Shown here piece by piece: positions 62,425 to 64,000 of a stretch of 64,000 bases of DNA. Source of the DNA: Chelydra serpentina (taxonomy: Eukaryota; Chordata; Testudines; Chelydridae); NCBI GenBank assembly GCA_037349315.1, contig JBAIAC010000265.1:312501-376500 (forward strand), read 5' to 3'. Made by a program: the position numbers and the translations under genes. The notes beneath the pieces are model-generated. The model had not been told where the DNA came from. It made no database searches and saw only the letters and a list, made by a program, of their open reading frames with translations. Positions within the stretch are counted from its first letter, which is position 1; the number at the start of each line of letters is the position of its first letter.

Positions 62425-64000
62425 GAATACTGGGGAATGGTTTACAGAGACCAACTGGTTTCAGATATTTAATAGACTCCATCATCTATCGGATTCAAGT
62501 GCTAGTAAAATATTGCAACTCCCTAAGCAGCCCATTAATCCCTACAGAGCCGGGCCTGTCGCTCTGGGGGTGCCGTTCTCCTGGCAGACTGCTCTGGAGA
62601 AGGGACTCACAGCCAGAGCGAGGGCTCTGCCCCTCAGAGCGACTCCAGATGGGGCCGAGCTGAGCAGCAAGTTATTGAGCGGTTCTCTGACCTGTTGTGT
62701 GGCAGCACGGAGGGCCCTGACCCAGGCCTGGGAAGGGTAATTTGGAGCGTATAAGATTGTACCAGTGGGATTAAAAGGTGTTAATGAAGCAAGGGCTAAG
62801 GCGGCCTTGAAAGCCACGAGGCCTGTGCTTCATGAAGCCGGCTTATTTAGTTAGGGTTTAGTCAAAATGAAGCAGTCCTGGCTTAAGCAAGGTCTGTTTA
62901 CTTAACGCTGAGCTGCAAAATCCATCGTAGCCGTCTGAAATATTGAAGTGGAACTTGTAAAGCCCCTCTCCAGATTTCATGCCGGGCTAGGAGACGGGGG
63001 GGTGGGACACATGGGGGGGAATGAGGAGGCGCTGGAAGTACAATACGCTCTTTCATTTCAAGGAGTCTATTTCACTCCCACCGCAATAGCAGGGTCTTCC
63101 TTCAATGGTATGGGGCGGGTGGGGAGGGGTGAAGGGGCAAAATTCCCCTCAGCTTCATTTCCATGACATGTTAGCAAGGCCTAGGCCAGAGTGAAGGGGC
63201 AGGTTTGGGGAGACCCTCACTTCCTCACGGATCTTTCCCCCCAGGGCATTGGTCGGCCGCTCTGGAAGGGACAGGCAGGGGTTCTCCTCCAGAAAGTGGC
63301 CCTCGGGTCCTGTTCACACCCCAGCCTGCAATTAATTAAGCCAGTTCTCTCACTGGTGAGAATTTCAGCACCGCAGGTCCCATACAGCCCCTCCTCTGTC
63401 CTGCCAGGATCTATGCAGCAAACACTCCGGCCCGCTTCAGGGGAAACCCCTGGCAGCACAATCTCAGGAGCAGAGCAGGCTCCAAAAGGTGCAAACGCCC
63501 CGTCCTCCTGCGCAGGGGCTGGGGCGAGGGTGGATAAGTGTGATGGGGAAGCGCAGGGGACCCTGTGGCTGCTGAACGCCTGCCAGGTTAACCCTGTCCC
63601 TGAGAATCATGAGGGTGCAAGCACTGACTGTACGTGACACGGATCCCATCCTGGATTGACGTAGCACCATAAACCCACTCAGCACTCGGTGACCATCGCC
63701 CTGTGCCCCATCTCTAGCACCTTCCATCCAGGGCTCTCCAAGCACCTAGCAAGCAGCTGCGTGGTTACAGAGAATCCTTTACAGCTTTGCTCAGAAAAGA
63801 ACATCGCGCAATATGCTTCCTGGACAGGTGCCCCCACCTTGGCTCCTGCCAGCACGTCATGCTTGTCCTCTGCTCTCTGCATGGGCTTCCCATAGAAAAT
63901 CCAGTCACGTTCAAAGGCCTTGGCACTTGGTACCCAATGGCCTGGGCCCAGGTAACGAAAAGGCCCTAAAGCGCTGGGATGAAGACTCTGGCTACAGCTC

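Larger units (their letters stand above)
54701..64000 (-). other. Upstream intronic region of the LMX1-like gene
   Basis: No LIM1 exon recognised on the minus strand up to the right edge, and no other exon on either strand. It contains CR1 remnants (about 56645-56870, 61120-61450), a (GTCT)n run, a SINE at 62244-62424, MITEs and AT-rich homeodomain-site clusters. An intron longer than 9 kb between LIM1 and LIM2 would match LMX1A/B structure. Confidence 0.6.

Overview
This window is vertebrate nuclear DNA, most probably from a cryptodiran turtle. The basis is the repeat content: a tRNA-derived SINE with box A and box B sequences of the tortoise Pol III (Cry I) type, many CR1 LINE fragments, a DIRS-type tyrosine-recombinase retrotransposon, and hAT/Harbinger-like MITEs of the kind common in turtles. 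Gene structure is intron-rich, and no bacterial features are present. Species identity is an inference.

Four protein-coding genes were reconstructed from conserved peptides, GT-AG junctions and phase continuity. (1) Positions 1-11893, plus strand: the last seven exons of MVB12A (ESCRT-I subunit), truncated at the left edge. (2) 13313-35043, minus strand: complete ATP13A1 (P5A ATPase, ER transmembrane-helix dislocase); 26 exons sum to 3546 nt, or 1181 residues. (3) 35268-38366, plus strand: complete CHCHD5 (twin CX9C mitochondrial protein). Its start codon is split by intron 1 and its second intron holds a 2.3 kb minisatellite. (4) 48210-54700, minus strand: the last six exons (LIM2, homeodomain, polyQ, C-terminus) of an LMX1-family LIM-homeobox gene that is neither LMX1A nor LMX1B. 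The LIM1 exon and start lie beyond the right edge.

Layout: MVB12A and ATP13A1 are convergent, with 1.4 kb between stop codons. ATP13A1 and CHCHD5 are divergent, with 224 bp between start codons in a CpG-rich interval carrying three NRF1-type palindromes. CHCHD5 and the LMX1-like gene are convergent across about 9 kb of mostly unique sequence with MIR-type SINEs. The right 9.3 kb is 5' intronic or upstream sequence of the LMX1-like gene, with no recognisable exon but some AT-rich homeodomain-site clusters.

MVB12A intron 3 (1032-9966) holds a nested repeat complex: minus-strand CR1 sequence interrupted by a SINE and by a 6.2 kb DIRS element with inverted terminal repeats, an internal complementary region and a stop-free recombinase domain.

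The two most notable observations are the third LMX1 paralogue in MVB12A synteny, which mirrors the LMX1B-MVB12B neighbourhood of human 9q33, and the CHCHD5 minisatellite, whose unit is a copy of the exon 2/intron 2 junction, so that about 40 perfect decoy 5' splice sites follow the real one.
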